Shown here one piece after another: positions 24,847-36,747 of a stretch of 64,000 nt of DNA; position 1 is the first letter of the stretch, and each line of letters opens with the position of its first letter. This stretch comes from Chelonoidis abingdonii. Its lineage: Eukaryota; Chordata; Testudines; Testudinidae. The stretch lies in assembly GCF_003597395.2 (NCBI RefSeq), contig NC_133771.1, forward strand, positions 61,655,289 through 61,719,288. Direction: 5' to 3'. The translations under genes and the position numbers were made by a program. The notes beneath the pieces were generated by a model, which was given only the letters and a program-made list of their open reading frames with translations, did no database searches and had not been told where the DNA came from.

Positions 24847-25052
24847 TATTGGGTCAGATTCTGATCTCAGCTTCACTGAGGTTTAAAGCATGATGAGCTG
24901 ACCCCTCACCTTGCATAAAGCCTGGCACATCTCATTTACTTCAATCGAGTTATGTCAATTTACACCTGCAGAGATTCTGGTCCAGTAACTTCTCTAACAT
25001 AAGTGGAGTTGCTCTGGAATCACTGTGGTGCAAGCAAGATCAGAATGGGGCC
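24847..25052. repeat. MITE-like repeat with 'cagattctgatct' termini
   Basis: Starts 'gggtcagattctgatctca' and ends 'gcaagatcagaatggggccc', which are approximate inverted repeats. Similar 'ctgattct' stretches occur at 50270-50402 and 50770-50870. Family and class not determined. Confidence 0.35.
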
Positions 25053-26724
25053 CACTGTATCTTGTTCTGATAAACTGCCATAAATGCTTTTTTTAGTGAC
25101 ATTGTGCTCAAGTTCATATTTAAAATAGTAATGAACTCCTCTGCTTTTAGATGTCTGATGCATTCACCCTCACCAGCAGCAGCTGTGATATCCTTAAGGC
25201 GGTTCTCAAAAATCCTAGCTTCCAGCAACAGGGGGCTCATAAAATAGATTTTCATCTTCCAAAGCATGGAGAAATAGATTAGGACTAAACGTACCTGTAT
25301 AGACTGCCTGACCTAGAGAGAAATTTGTTTTTCTTTAAAAACTGCAAACTATTATCTGTTCAGGTTAAGCTATTAAACAGCCTGTGTATAGTATGTTCTT
25401 GTTATCTGACAATATGCCTCTAGGCAGAAAAGGAAACTCTTGCCAGGCCTGCTCTTCCCACCCCCTTTCCCAGGGGAAAACAGATTAGTAAAACAGTAGT
25501 TCTCAGTAACAGTTGATTGTTAGCTATTGACTGGATTTCCACTCACCACCCTCACTGTGTTCACCATTATATTCCATTTCTGGGGTATGAAGTGGTTTTG
25601 GCTGAGTTGATGTAACCAAATAAAATGGACAACTCAGTGTGCTGCTGGGGGAAATCTTTCTGCGGGTTTTCTTAAGTCTCGTCTGTATGTCAACTTGTGA
25701 TTTGTGTTGTGTCACTGGGACAGAGAGCTAGGGGACAGCAGCATATGTAGCTCTCCAGTCACTGCAACTGTTATTAGTTGCCTGGGACTAAATCTGACAA
25801 AGATAGCTGTGCCTAACTGAGAGATTGGGAATAGGCTGGCGAGAGCTACAAGACTAATTAACACAGTAGCCCAGAACGTAGCAAAGGCACTGGAAGGAAG
25901 TGCCAGGGTGGAGAGAGAACCAGAAAGAGGCAGGCTCTCAGAGCCAGTCCCACAAGAGATCTCTAAGGGCAAGATCTCCAACCTCTCCTACCCTTGGTCT
26001 AAAGGGCAGAGGGTGATTTGCTATTGTAGATCAGGTGCTGCACAATGCTGTGAAGATGGTGGGGAAACACTGTAAATAAGCCTCATGTGGTGTTTACAAG
26101 CAAAGAGTCTCCATGTAGTCTGCGTATGCAGAGGAAGAAAGGCGAGAAGGAGCTTCACCCTGTTATAATTACCACAAATAATGAAGAATACTGTTAGTGT
26201 TGCATGAAAAACAAGAAGACCCTCTACAGGTGCCTTCACTGCCACATATCCTGTTTCACTAGCTGAATTCTGTGGTTGGTTTAATTTTCTTTTCCTTTTC
26301 ACAGTTTCACTTCTGTCACATTTAAAATTCAATACAATTCTATTTAGCTACTGGTAAGGGAAAACTTCTATCAGCCACCTCTGTGAGGTGAAGGGAAGCC
26401 AAAGCGGTCAGATCCTGGCTGGGAAAGAGGGATGGCTTACCCCCTTGAAACCTACCACTGCCCTCCAACCAGAGCTTTGTGGTGTCAGGCCCATATATTT
26501 TAGAGAGAGGATGAGTATGGAGCAACTTCAGCAGCATTCTCACCTCTGGAGCCTGCAGATATCCAGTCAAGGGCTGATGCAGTTTAAGCATTTTTATCCT
26601 CCACAAACTTTCCCCTGATGGTTACTTCTCACCAATAGGTGCACTCAGCCAAGGCTAAAAGAGGCTGAAGACTTGTGCTCTAAAAACGGGCCCAGGACTA
26701 CTGTCAGCCTTCTCAGATCTGTAT

Positions 26725-28472
26725 GAATGGGGCATGAAAAAAACCTGCTTTATTCCAGGGGGTAGGGAAACCCACCTCCCCACCCCATGCCCAACAAAAC
26801 AGTAAGGAAGAAAACCCATGTCCCCTATACAGGAATAACTTTCATAGTATGGAATATGGCCCTCCTTTTCTAATTTCTCATCTGCTAAATTCTTCCTTCT
26901 CTACTGTCTTTGAACAGTTTATAAAACACTGGGTTTCTGGAATGTGTTTATCCTTGGGCTGGATCAGAAAGCTATGCAAACATTTTATATAGCTGAGATT
27001 AGTTGGAGTTCTTTGAAAAACTTTGCACCTGAATTCTTTTAGAAGGAGAAAAGATTAGGCCAGTGCAAACCAAGTGCTGGGAAAGATAAAAGGAAAGGGA
27101 AGGGAACACAGGAAGAGATCCAAATGGTAAACAAGGACTACAACTAGCACAGCAACTGAAAGTTTTGGAGGGTTTTTTATCTCAGGGAAACTCCTAGAAA
27201 GGACAAGCCTGTCCCATAAGGCTCAACATACTGTAGAACATTTATGTGTTGCAATGGGGAGGAAAAGGATGGTTTTGAAACAATAGGGAAGCGGGATTAG
27301 TAAATGCAACAATATACTTTGGAGAGACCGCAAGAAAAAGAAGTTGCCTTAAGTCACTATTCTATACAGCAAACACCTGCGCCTGCCTCAGATCAGCTGA
27401 CCTGGGCTAGTGAGGCTCAGCTTGCAGGGCTATAAAACCCCTTTGTAAACATGTGAACTTGGGCTGGAGCTCAAATTCTGGGTTCCCATGAGGGGGTGAC
27501 AATTTTTAGCCCCTCAGCTTGAGACCTGTGAGCCCAACTGAGTTGACCCAGGCCAACAATGGGTCTTTTATTCCAGTGCAGATGTACCCAAAGGGCCCTA
27601 TTGCCTATTCATTAGAATTCCATGGAGTCACTGGAGAGTTTGGATTTTTTACTTTTGTTTCCTTCCACCATGACTAAACAATAGAAGGAGATACATTTTT
27701 AGATTGTTTTATCCATTCTTGTTTCGTTAGTTTTACCTTTTCTCAATTGCCTTATTTATTTTTCTTATCATTTCTCAACCTTCCCTCCATGTATGAAGCA
27801 TTTTATTTCTTGGTACTGATCAGGGAAAAAACATACCGGTATTTGAAATACTATTCCAAACATTAAACCCAGATAGCAAAGGCTTCATTTACTTTGATGG
27901 CGGGCTGGGGGCGCCTTGGGAAGGCACTGATTTCTCCAGGAGTTAAGGTCTGTGCCAGTTTGAATCTCATAGCTTTCATGTCACAATATACTATTGTTCC
28001 TTTTCATGCGGCTTTCTCTTATTTGAGAAACTAAGAAAAATAAATAGGCACTGCATTTACTGATATACACATTTATTACAAGATGAATTCACTATTACAT
28101 GTTTTACTCTGCCACTGTCATCTTTCAAAGGATCTAGAGCTGAGTAATGAGATTTATTACATTAGACACATTTACTCTTTTCCTTTGGTTCCTGCACTGG
28201 CAAAACAGTGATCTTAAAATCTGGACTTGGTGCTTTTATATAAAATCACCCCTGAGATAAGGCCCATTTATCAGTTTGAAATTCTTAAATTCTAAACCAC
28301 AACCAGATTTTTTTCATATTCTTCTTATTCTTACTCATTTACATTGCATTAGTACACATAGACATGATGCATATTTTCACTTCATTAGAAACTTCAGGAA
28401 TGTGGTGCAATTTAAAGCACCTAAAACATAACCTAATAAATGAATGATTATATACTATCTAAAAATAATTAC
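26725..28472. repeat. Partial intronic unit of the FN3-5 array (no exon)
   Basis: 26725-27600 matches the upstream intron of copies A and B ('tatgaatggggca...', 'ttgaacagtttataaaacac', 'gaccgcaagaaaaagaag'), and 27960-28200 matches the segment before copy B's donor flank (31254-31470). To the left of 26725 the homology stops before any exon would appear, so this is an array end, truncated within the intron. Confidence 0.75.
27355..27598. mobile_element. MITE-like element in array unit 0
   Basis: Left end resembles 'aagtcactatgtctacacag' (here changed to 'ttctatacagc') and right end 'ccagtgcagatgtaccc'; the core has 'cccaactgagttgacccagg'. The same element sits at the same place in units A and B, so it was present before the duplications. 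Confidence 0.5.
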
Positions 28473-28745
28473 CTTCAAGTGTTTCTCCTTGCCCAGGAAG
28501 GGCATCCCCTGGTCCAGATGCATACAAGGCAGTCACAGACAGTGCATATCTGGTGCCTTGTTCTAAAACTCTCAGCACTGTAGTGGTAGTATCACCCCTT
28601 GTGGTTACCTCCTTGGTATCACCTCCAGCCACTGGAGTATACGTTATACGGTACCGCTGTACTTTGCCAGGTGCTGCACTCCAAGATAACTTCATTGTGG
28701 ATGTTGTAGCATCAGAAACTCTCAAATTTCTTGGACTTCCTCGGG
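28473..28745 (-). CDS. COL12A1: COL12A1 exon: FN3-5 copy A (tandem duplicate, last in transcript order)
   Basis: 273-bp exon, intact, phase 1-1. It shares derived residues with B and C, has the [12 protein letters not shown] version found in copy C, and has a private VLRVLEQ change where the other copies have an aspartate. It splices in frame to FN3-6 at 17587-17856 (L-E-D-R-G-S-P). The following intron is the longest inside the coding part, about 10.6 kb. Confidence 0.93.
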
Positions 28746-30480
28746 CTATACATGTGAAAAGACATTGAAAGTATATCATAAAAAAGCCTCATTTCTTTCT
28801 TTCTTTTCAGATCATTCTAAGAAAGAGTAGCGTATGTTCTAAAGTGATTCCTGGATCACTTCCAGACTGCTCAGGAAATTCCAGGATTCAGCCCAGAGCA
28901 TTGATCTAAGACCTGAAAGGAATTTTTTAAATACAACTTCACAAGAAGTTATTCCCTAAGGTAAATTAGAGCTTTGGGATATCTTTTAAGTGTTTTTGAA
29001 ACTACCATGATATAATACTTAATTTTGATAAAACTCTATTGAACATCTATGATATAGTAAAGCTTTTGATACCATCATGATAACATGCTCCCTGTCCCAT
29101 CTCCCATGGTCACACATATCCATTAAGACGCAGCCTGAGGACTCTAAGTTTTGACTTCCTACTACAGTGCAAAGACTCAGGCTCAATCCTGGAATTTGCA
29201 GAGCACTTTCAATTTGATCCAGCAAATCACTTAAGCATATCAATGGGCTTCAGTATGAATGGGGCACAAAAAAAACCCTGCTTATTCCATGGGGTGGGGG
29301 AAGACACCTCCTCAACCTATCCCCAACAAAACAGTAAGGAAGAAACCCATGTCCCCTACACAGGAATAATTTCCATAGTATGGAATATTGCCCTTCATTT
29401 CTAATTTCTCATCTGCTAAATTCTACCTTCTCGACCGTCTTTGAACAGTTTATAAAACACTGGGCCTCTGGAATGTGTTTATCCTTGGGCTGGATCAGAT
29501 AGCTATGCAAACATTTTATATAGCTGAGATAAGCTGGAGTTCTATGGAAAACTTTGCACCTCAATGTTTTTAGTGAAGAAAAGATGGGACAAGTGAAGAC
29601 CAAGTCCTGGGAAAGATAAAAGGGAAGGGAAGGGAAAACAGGAAAAGATCCCAAATGGTGAACAAGGACTTCAACAGCAACCGAATGTTTTGTGGGGGGG
29701 TTTCCTCAGGGAGACTCCTAGAAAGGACAAGCCTGTCCCACAAGGCTCAACACACGGTAGAACATTTATGTGTTGCAATGGAGAGGAAAAGGATGGATTT
29801 GAAAGAACAGGGAAGTGGGATTAGTAAATGCAACAATATACTTTGGAGAGACCGCAAGAAAAAGAAGGTGTTGCTTTATGTCCCTACAACTACACAGCAA
29901 TCAAACATCTGGTTGGCCCAGATCAGCTAACTTGAGCTAGTGAGGCTTAGGCTGCATGGCTGTAAAACAACTTTGTAAATGTTTGAGCTCAGGCTAAAGC
30001 TCAAATTTTGGGATCCCTTGAGAGAGCAGCAATTTTCAGCCCCGTAGCTCAAGATCTGCGAGCCCAACTGAGTTGACCCAGGCCAACAGTGGGTCTTTTA
30101 TTCCAGTGTAGATGTACCCAAAGGGCTCTATTGCCTATTCATTAGAATTCCATGGAGTCACTGGAAAGTTTGGATTTTCCTTTTGTTTCCTTCCACCATG
30201 ACTAAACAACAGCAGGATATACATTTTCCGAATGTTTTATCCCCTCTTGTTTGGCTAGCTTTACCTTTTCTCGATTGCCTTATTTATTTTTCTTACTATT
30301 TCTCAATCTTCCCTCCATGGACTAACCATTCTATCTCTTGGTACTGATCAGGGGAAAAAAACACATTTGAAACATTATTCCAAACATTAAACCCAGATAG
30401 CAAAGACTTCATTTATTTTGATGGTGGGCGGGGGGCACCTTAAAGAGGCATAGATTTCTCCAGGAGTTAATGTCTGTGCC
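28746..30480. repeat. Upstream intron of array unit A, near-identical to unit B
   Basis: 28746 to about 29300 shows no difference by eye from 32310-32864; a few substitutions follow at 29303-29330, then identity again to about 29775, after which divergence rises. This tract continues an identical stretch that begins inside the exon near 28628. Confidence 0.85.
29870..30121. mobile_element. MITE-like element in array unit A
   Basis: Orthologous to those at 27355 and 33436: it has the core 'gcccaactgagttgacccag' and the right end 'cagtgtagatgtaccc'. More diverged from the unit B copy than the neighbouring intron is. Confidence 0.5.
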
Positions 30481-31469
30481 AATTTTTGCACCAAGTAGAT
30501 AGTCAAGTCATCCAAGTATGCCGCTAGTTACATTCTCACCTCATTTCAGAAGCTAATATGACTTATGCAATATTTCAGCTACATCCTACCATCTTCATCT
30601 TAAATTCATGGGAAACATGACCTAATTTTAAGTTGCACTTTTAGTCTTAGCTGCAAAAGATATTTTCATTTGTCTCCAAAACTGTTGTGCTCTTATTCTT
30701 ATCTTCTTTACCTGGAAAGGTTTTGTCTAAATATCCACAAATTTTCAATTTTCTATTTTAAATAAAATACAGTACCATTCAGTGAGCATGTGCCCAATGT
30801 CGATCCTTATAGATCTTTGGAATCCTTTCTTACCGTGAATTATGCAATTTTGTTGACAGATCAAAAGCTTCTGGCCAAAGTGTCCTGGCCTAGTTTGAGA
30901 CTTAATTGTGTGAAAAGTTCATTTTGTTACTCTAGATAACTGTATATATGCCACATATAGAAATGCAACATGGGTGTTCTCTGAAGTTTCGTACTACCAC
31001 GCTTAATTATCAATATTTCCATGTTACCACCTGGGGCCTCCACTGTTATGCAAAGGACACCTACATTTATAAGCTATTTTTACCTTGAATCTCATAATGA
31101 GAACTGCCTTGCTTTCAGTTTCTCAGACTAAAATTTAGTCTGCAAGACTAGTTTAATGTATTTCAGTACAAAAGTATAGTACACACATTTCCTGATTGCA
31201 CTGCGAAAGGCTTTTCCTATTTGGCGAACTCTTCCAGGAGGCTGAACATTAATTTGAATCTCATAGCTTTCATGTTACAATATACTATTGTTCCTTTTCA
31301 TGTGTCTTTTTCTTATTTGAGAAACTGAGATAAATAAAGGGGCATTTCATTACTGATATTCACATATATTACAAGATGACTTCAGTATCACACATTTTAC
31401 TCTGCCACTGTCATCTTTCAAAGGATCTAGAGCTGAGTAATGAGATTTATTACATTAGACACATTTATG

Positions 31470-31541
31470 AGCAGAGTGGCACAGCAGAAGTATGCTAGGC
31501 CCGTAACCCAGAGCTTGATGGATCAGAACCATCCTCTGCTA
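31470..31541 (+). pseudogene. Initiator tRNA-Met-like pseudogene, anticodon changed to CGT
   Basis: 72 bases align end to end with vertebrate initiator tRNA-Met: 'agcagagtggcacagcagaa' start, the anticodon region 'gctaggcccgtaacccagag' and the acceptor end 'aaccatcctctgcta'. About nine differences are seen, several at former CpG sites. The CAT anticodon reads CGT here and both internal promoter boxes carry changes, so it is probably not a working tRNA gene. It is followed 22 bases later by a SINE. Confidence 0.8.
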
Positions 31542-31563
31542 CACCTGTGCTTATTTCTTTTGG

Positions 31564-31739
31564 CGGGGGGGTAGCTCAGTGGTTTGTACATTGGCCTGCT
31601 AAACCCTGGGTTGTGAGTTCAATCCTTGAGGGGGCCATTTAGGGAACTGAGGTAAAAATCTGTCTGGGGATTGGTCCTGCTTTGAGCTGGGAGTTGGACT
31701 AGATGACCTCCTGAGGTCCCTTCCAACCCTGATATTCTG
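31564..31739 (+). mobile_element. Turtle Cry-type tRNA-derived SINE with CR1-like tail
   Basis: tRNA-like head 'gggggggtagctcagtggtt' with 'gcctgctaaaccctgggttg' and B box 'gagttcaatcc', then a body 'gagggggccatttaggg', and a CR1-like 3' part 'tgacctcctgaggtcccttc' ending 'caaccctgatattct'. This layout is that of the Pol III SINEs of turtles and is the best taxonomic marker in the window. Confidence 0.85.
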
Positions 31740-32036
31740 ACTCTTTTCCTTCTATTCCTGCACTGGCAAAACAGTGGGGTTAAAATCTGGGCTGGGTGTT
31801 TTTATATAAAACCACCCCTGAGATAAGGCCCATTTATCAATTTGAAATTCTTAAATTCTAAACCACAACCAGATTTTTTTCATATTCTTCTTATCCTTAT
31901 TCATTTACATTCCAGTAGTGCATACAGGCATGACTCATATTTTCACTCTGTAGAAACATCAGGAATGTGGTGCAATAAAAGCATCTAAAATGTAACCAAA
32001 TAAATGAATGATTATATACTATCTAAAAATAATTAC

Positions 32037-32309
32037 CTTCAAGTGTTTCTCCTTGCCCAGGAAGAGCGTCCCCTGGTCCAGATGCATACAAGGCAGTCAC
32101 AGACAGTGCATATCTGGTGCCTTGTTCTAAATCTCTTAGCACTGTAGTGGTAGTATCACCCCTTATGGTTACCTCCTTGGCTTCACCTCCGGCCACTGGA
32201 GTATACGTTATACGGTACCGCTGTACTTTGCCAGGTGCTGCACTCCAAGATAACTTCATTGTGGATGTTGTAGCATCAGAAACTCTCAAATTTCTTGGAC
32301 TTCCTCGGG
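32037..32309 (-). CDS. COL12A1: COL12A1 exon: FN3-5 copy B (tandem duplicate)
   Basis: 273-bp exon, intact, phase 1-1, acceptor ACATGTATAG, donor GTAATT. It encodes [40 protein letters not shown] and [11 protein letters not shown]. It differs from copy A at about eight of 273 bases, all in its downstream two thirds; its upstream third and the following intron are identical to copy A. The intron on its downstream side carries a unit-specific tRNA-plus-SINE insertion. Confidence 0.93.
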
Positions 32310-33435
32310 CTATACATGTGAAAAGACATTGAAAGTATATCATAAAAAAGCCTCATTTCTTTCTTTCTTTTCAGATCATTCTAAGAAAGAGTAGCGTATG
32401 TTCTAAAGTGATTCCTGGATCACTTCCAGACTGCTCAGGAAATTCCAGGATTCAGCCCAGAGCATTGATCTAAGACCTGAAAGGAATTTTTTAAATACAA
32501 CTTCACAAGAAGTTATTCCCTAAGGTAAATTAGAGCTTTGGGATATCTTTTAAGTGTTTTTGAAACTACCATGATATAATACTTAATTTTGATAAAACTC
32601 TATTGAACATCTATGATATAGTAAAGCTTTTGATACCATCATGATAACATGCTCCCTGTCCCATCTCCCATGGTCACACATATCCATTAAGACGCAGCCT
32701 GAGGACTCTAAGTTTTGACTTCCTACTACAGTGCAAAGACTCAGGCTCAATCCTGGAATTTGCAGAGCACTTTCAATTTGATCCAGCAAATCACTTAAGC
32801 ATATCAATGGGCTTCAGTATGAATGGGGCACAAAAAAAACCCTGCTTATTCCATGGGGTGGGGGAAGACACCTCCCCACCCCATCCCCAACAAAACAGTG
32901 AGGAAGAAACCCATGTCCCCTACACAGGAATAATTTCCATAGTATGGAATATTGCCCTTCATTTCTAATTTCTCATCTGCTAAATTCTACCTTCTCGACC
33001 GTCTTTGAACAGTTTATAAAACACTGGGCCTCTGGAATGTGTTTATCCTTGGGCTGGATCAGATAGCTATGCAAACATTTTATATAGCTGAGATAAGCTG
33101 GAGTTCTATGGAAAACTTTGCACCTCAATGTTTTTAGTGAAGAAAAGATGGGACAAGTGAAGACCAAGTCCTGGGAAAGATAAAAGGGAAGGGAAGGGAA
33201 AACAGGAAAAGATCCCAAATGGTGAACAAGGACTTCAACAGCAACCGAATGTTTTGTGGGGGGGTTTCCTCAGGGAGACTCCTAGAAAGGACAAGCCTGT
33301 CCCACAAGGCTCAACACACGGTAGAACATTTATGTGTTGCAGTGGGGAGGAAAAGGACGGATGTGAAAGAATAGGGAAGCGGGATTAGTAAATGCAATAA
33401 TATATTTTGGAGAGACCTCAAGAAAAAGAAGATGT

Positions 33436-33685
33436 TGCCTTAAGTCACTATGTCTACACAGCAACCAAACACCCGTGGTTGGCCCAGATCACCTGACTTG
33501 GGCTAGTAGGGCTCTGGATACAGGAGTGTAAAGCCCCTTTGTAAACATTTGGGCTCGGGCTGGAGCTCAAATTCTGGGATCCCATGAGGCGGTGACAATT
33601 TTAGCCCCGCAACTTGAGACCTGCGAGCCCAACTGAGTTGACCCAGGCCAACAGTGGGTCTTTTATTCCAGTGTAGACGTACCCA
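33436..33685. mobile_element. MITE-like element in array unit B
   Basis: Best-preserved copy: 'cactatgtctacacagcaac' at the left and 'ccagtgtagacgtaccc' at the right are inverted termini, with the core 'gcccaactgagttgacccag'. Non-coding. Confidence 0.55.
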
Positions 33686-34702
33686 AAGAGCTCTATTGCC
33701 TATTCATTAGAATTCCATGGAATCACAGGAAAGTCTGGATTTTTCCTTTTGTTTCCATCCATCATGACTAAACAAGAGCAGGAGATACAGTTATAGATTG
33801 TTTTATCCTCCCTTGTTTCGTTAGCTTTACCTTTTCTCAATTGGCTTATTTATTTTTCTTATTATTTCTCCACCTTCCCTCCTTGGACTAACCAGTTTAT
33901 TTCTTTGTAATGATCACGGGAAAAAACACATTTGAAACATTATTCCAAACATTAAACCCAGATAGCAAAGACTTTATTTATTTTGATGGTGGGGCACCAG
34001 AGGCAGGGACTGGCATTGATTTATCCAGGAGTTAATGTCTGTGCCAATATTTGCACCAAGCAGCTAGACAAGCCATCCAAGTATGCCACTAGTTACATTT
34101 TCACCTCATTTCAGAAGCTGAGGTGACTTATGTAATATTTCAGCTAAATCCTACCATGTTCCTCTTAAATTCATGGGTAACATGACCTAATTTTAAGTGC
34201 TTCTAATCTTAGCTCCAAAAGATACTTTCATTTATATCCAAAATTGTTGTGCTCTTATTCTTATCTTCTTTTACCTGGAGTGGTTTTTTTTCTAAATATA
34301 CTCAAATTTCCAATTTACTATTTTAAATAAACTACACTACCGTTCAGTGAGCACGAGCCCGATGCCAATCCATATAGATCTTTATTACATTAGACACATT
34401 TACTCTTTTCCTTTTGTTCCTGCATTGGCAAAACAGTAATCTTAAAATCTGGACTTGGTGCTTTTATATAAAACCACCCCTGAGATAAGGCCCGTTTATC
34501 AATTTGAAATTCTTAAAATCTAAACAACAAGCAGTTTCTTTTTCATATTCTTCTTATCCTTATTCATTTGCATTGCAGTAGTGCACATAGGCATGACGCA
34601 TATTTTCACTTCTTTAGAAACTTCAGGAATGTGGTGCAATTTAAAGCACATAAAAATGTAACCAAATAAATGAATGATTATATAATATCTATAAATAATT
34701 AC

Positions 34703-34975
34703 CTTCAAGTGTTTCTCCTTGCCCAGGAAGGGCGTCCCCTGGTCCAGATGCATACAAGGCAGTCACAGACAGTGCATATCTGGTGCCTTGTTCTAAATCT
34801 CTCAGCACTGCAGTGGTAGTATCACCCCTTGTGGTTACCTCCTTGGTATCACCTCCAGCCACTGGAGTATATGTTATACGGTACTGCTCTACTTTGCCAG
34901 GTGCTGCACTCCAAGATAACTTCATCGTGGATGTTGTAGCATCAGAAACTCTCAGATTTCTTGGACTTCCTCGGG
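34703..34975 (-). CDS. COL12A1: COL12A1 exon: FN3-5 copy C (tandem duplicate)
   Basis: 273-bp exon with the same phases and the same splice-site sequences as the other copies. It carries the derived residues YRITYTP and [11 protein letters not shown], plus private changes (KVEQY; a TTTAVLRD stretch). The FN3 tryptophan and tyrosine-corner residues are kept and there is no stop or frameshift. Its upstream intron is shorter than that of copies A and B; it runs quickly into the downstream-flank sequence of unit D. Confidence 0.92.
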
Positions 34976-35782
34976 CTATACATGTGAAAAGACATTGAAA
35001 GTGTTTTTGAAATTACTATGATAAAATACTTAATTTTGATAAATCACTTTTCAACATTCATGATACAGTAAAGCTTTTAGTACCATCATGATAACGTGCT
35101 CCCTTGGGCGCACACATCTGTTATGATGTAGCCTGTGGACTCTAAATTCTCACTTTCTACTACACCAACTCAGGGGTCAATTCTGGAATTTGCTGAGCAC
35201 TCGAACTGCAAATCACTTAAGCTTCTCAATGGGCTCCAGTATGAATGGAGCACACAAAAAAACCCATTCATTTATTACATTAGTGAGATTTATTACATTA
35301 GTCATATTTACTCCTTCCCTTTTGTTCCTGCGCTGGCAAAAAAGTGATCTTAAAATCTGGGCTGGGTGCTTTTATATAAAACCACCCTTGAGATAATTTG
35401 AAATGCTTAAATTCTAAACCACAACCAGTTTCTTTTTCATATTCCTCTTATCCTTATTCATTTACATTGCAGAAGCGTACAAAGGCCTGACTCAGAATTG
35501 AGGCCCTTTGTTGCTAGGTGATATACAAACACAACGGTAATCTAAACTCCTTCGTCCCCTTTTACTTCTGAAATTAAACATTAATCTTCTGGTGACTATG
35601 TAGTTTATATTTCGGTTTCTGCTGTGTATTCCATACTCCTCTCAGTATTTGGAACCTTATCTCACAGCATTTCTGGGAAGTGCCTTGTTTCAGGGCCCTA
35701 TTTTCATCTGCCTTAAGAGCCCTTCAAACTGCCCTCACAGTGTAAAAGGGACCACATGTAAATCAGAAGCAAGCTCTTAACA

Positions 35783-36059
35783 CAGGGGTCCCCAACGCTG
35801 TGCCTGCAAGCACCATGGCGCCTGCCGGGGCATCTATGTGCGCCCGCGTACTGGCTGGCAGAGAAGCATCTGCCGAAATGCTGCTGAAAAGCGGCGTCAT
35901 GAAGACTCGGCAGTACCAAAATGCTGCTGATTTTCGGTGGCTTTTCAGCAGCAACGCCTCTTGATATTGCCATTTCTCAGCAGATGACTGTCCGCCGGCC
36001 ACGGTCCTCAGTGGCTCATCATCCAGCGCCTGCCACCCAGAAAAGGTTGGGGACCACTG
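35783..36059. mobile_element. hAT-type MITE, 'caggggtccccaac' family
   Basis: Termini 'caggggtccccaacgc' and 'ggttggggaccactg' are inverted. Flanks tcttaaca / ccttaaca match at 7 of 8 bases. It is CpG- and CAGC-rich inside. A second family member is at 51317-51677. Confidence 0.82.
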
Positions 36060-36538
36060 CCTTAACATATTCAAGGATGAGATTAACAATTCCTTTTTAG
36101 TTTATTTTTTGGTTGTGAACTACATTCATTTGTTGTTATTTTACCTCCTAGGGGCATCAAGATACACCTCTGACCAGCACAGAACATAGCCACGGTTCCT
36201 TTCACAGACTAGTGGCAAAAAGTTGTCCCACACATTGACAAATATTGGATGACAATGAGAATGTTCAGACAGCTAGTAGCAACATATACACCTGGAAAAT
36301 TCTCCACAGCAAGGCAGAGAGACATCATCCTACCATCCATATAAGGAAACCTATGGCTCCTGCTTATTCCTGCCAGTGTTCTGTTAGCATTCATTTCCAG
36401 GCTCTAGCTCTTATTGGTCACAAACAGCTGTGTTCCATTCTCTCTATGCATAGGCTATATGTTGCTCATTTTATGGACTCTGAATGTCTTACATTTAGAG
36501 TAAATGTCATTTCCAACCAGAGTTTCAATGCAGGTTAA

Positions 36539-36747
36539 GTATCAGAGAGGTAGCCATGTTAGTCTGGATCTGTAAAGCAGCAAAGAGTCCTGTGGCACCT
36601 TATAAACTAATAGACATTTTGGAGCATGAGCTTTTGTGGGTGAATACCCACTTCGTCGGGCATCCGACGAAGTGGGTATTCACCCACGAAAGCTCGTGCT
36701 CCAAAATGTCTGTTAGTCTATAAAGTGCCATAGGGTTCTTTGCTGCT
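36539..36747. mobile_element. Palindromic copy of the 'tagccgtgttagtctg' family (long hairpin)
   Basis: Two arms of 84 bp, 36576-36659 and 36664-36747, are reverse complements with about ten mismatches and a 4-base loop (gcat). Each arm contains 'cattttggagca', 'gagctt' and 'gtgggtgaatacccacttcg'. The leading 'gtatcagagaggtagccat' belongs to the left arm only. It lies inside the sequence inserted into the flank of FN3-5 unit D. Confidence 0.8.

Larger units (their letters stand above)
17857..28472. other. Large intron downstream of the FN3-5 array
   Basis: 10.6 kb containing the inverted-terminus element at 18063, related pieces at 20372 and 22697, a hAT MITE at 22219, the GT microsatellite, the exon-like segment on the plus strand at 19147, and the exon-less array end from 26725. 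No FN3 exon was found in the rest. Confidence 0.7.

Noticed and set aside
28553..28768. Open frames of 71 codons on the plus strand opposite each FN3-5 exon (also 32117, 34783, 37344)
   Set aside because: They are antisense shadows of the FN3 exons, conserved only because the coding strand is conserved.
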